Below are positions 14,434-14,696 of a DNA stretch of 14,696 nucleotides, one piece after another. The stretch is from NCBI GenBank assembly GCA_003499925.1, contig DNRQ01000181.1, forward strand, positions 13,350 through 28,045, in the 5' to 3' direction. The notes under the pieces are model-generated. The model saw only the letters and a program-made list of their open reading frames with translations, had not been told where the DNA came from and made no database searches. Numbering within the stretch: position 1 is the first letter of the stretch; every line of letters starts with the position of its first letter. Both the position numbers and the translations under genes were made by a program. The DNA is from Geobacter sp. (GTDB lineage: Bacteria > Desulfobacterota > Desulfuromonadia > Geobacterales > Geobacteraceae).

Positions 14434-14494
14434 GGGGACGTAGTTTACTTCGTTCACTTGCCGTTAGAAACTAAACCAAGTAAACTACGTCCCC
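14434..14494. repeat. REP-like palindrome, perfect 17-bp arms
   Basis: GGGGACGTAGTTTACTT (14434-14450) and AAGTAAACTACGTCCCC (14478-14494) are exact inverted repeats around a 27-base loop. It sits just 5 bases before a transposase tail. Sequence style (GGGGACG plus an AT-rich half) and position fit REP sequences mobilised by RAYT Y1 transposases; no T-run follows, so it is not a standard terminator. Confidence 0.8.
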
Positions 14495-14498
14495 TTAG

Positions 14499-14696
14499 CT
14501 GGCCTTTATTGAGGAGGTTAAGGTCCACCTCGGAATAAAAGCTATTGGAAGAAAGATTCGGGAACAAGGTGGGACCCTGCTTTCTTTGCGCGAGCGTTCC
14601 GCTGTCTTACGATGCTGATTTTGGCACCGAAAAGGGCTGTTTAAGCCCTCAAAACACCTATGATTGGGATACTTGTGGGCGGCTTCCCGAACATGT
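14499..14696 (+). pseudogene. C-terminal remnant of a RAYT (REP-associated tyrosine transposase), frameshifted
   Basis: After an in-frame TAG (14496-14498) the frame reads LAFIEEVKVHLGIKAIGRKI then REQGGTLLSLRERSA and ends in a TGA near 14621. One frame over, the reading continues as YDADFGTEKGCLSPQNTYDW then DTCGRLPEH to the window edge. Together these resemble the C-terminal tail of IS200-like/RAYT transposases (FxExVKxxLGxKAxGR ... LREPSxxYDxxFGxEN ... LSxxNxYxWD). One extra T near 14610 (GTCTTAC for GTCTAC) explains the shift. The catalytic HUH and Tyr part is absent, cut off at the REP-like palindrome. The call rests on a remembered family pattern over about 60 residues. Confidence 0.6.

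Noticed and set aside
14434..14500. Integron attC site or rho-independent terminator of hipBA
   Set aside because: No attC core sites (GTTRRRY/RYYYAAC) in the right places and no T-run; the perfect arms beside a RAYT tail favour a REP-like element.

Overview
The window looks like accessory chromosome from a Geobacter-type deltaproteobacterium (Geobacterales). The evidence is a large secreted protein built from repeats typical of that group, a conserved hypothetical family I associate with Geobacter, and dispersed palindromic repeats with a REP-associated transposase tail. This assignment is inference from family resemblance; no rRNA or other marker gene is present.

Layout. (1) 1-1034, minus strand: start of a YbaL/KefB-type cation:proton antiporter, cut by the window edge. 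(2) 1035-2256: a repeat and debris zone. It holds a rhodanese fragment running straight into a rho-independent terminator, a 39-bp copy of the antiporter gene's interior, a long imperfect inverted repeat with two nested GC-rich hairpins, and a higA-like antitoxin remnant with a one-base deletion. (3) 2253-8102, minus: one 1949-residue secreted protein (signal peptide, DUF1566-like domain, eight Ig-like repeats, seven RCC1-like blades, further Ig-like and InlB-type repeats). (4) 8103-8870: gene-poor, with two short N-terminal gene stubs (STAS type and a 'YTNRKG' type) on the minus strand. (5) 8867-9355: dinJ/relB antitoxin followed by a yafQ toxin cut off after about 37 codons by a hairpin element. 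(6) 9438-9836: nineteen 21-bp palindrome-bearing tandem repeats. (7) 10030-10461, minus: conserved hypothetical. (8) 10881-12023: an apparently intact Xre/DUF2384 antitoxin plus RES toxin operon. (9) 12027-12529, minus: antitoxin plus ParE-like toxin whose 3' end is lost at the RES stop codon. (10) 12707-14336: an apparently intact hipBA operon with its promoter and paired operator-like repeats. (11) 14434-14696: a REP-like palindrome beside a frameshifted tail of a RAYT-type transposase.

The theme of the right half is toxin-antitoxin turnover. Five modules or remnants lie in the window: two look complete (RES and HipBA), two keep the antitoxin but have a truncated toxin (YafQ, ParE-like), and one antitoxin is broken (HigA). 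Each break lies beside a repeat, a hairpin or another module. The signals most worth follow-up are the 21-bp dyad array, the hairpin inside yafQ, the sharp RES/parE junction and the architecture of the giant protein.
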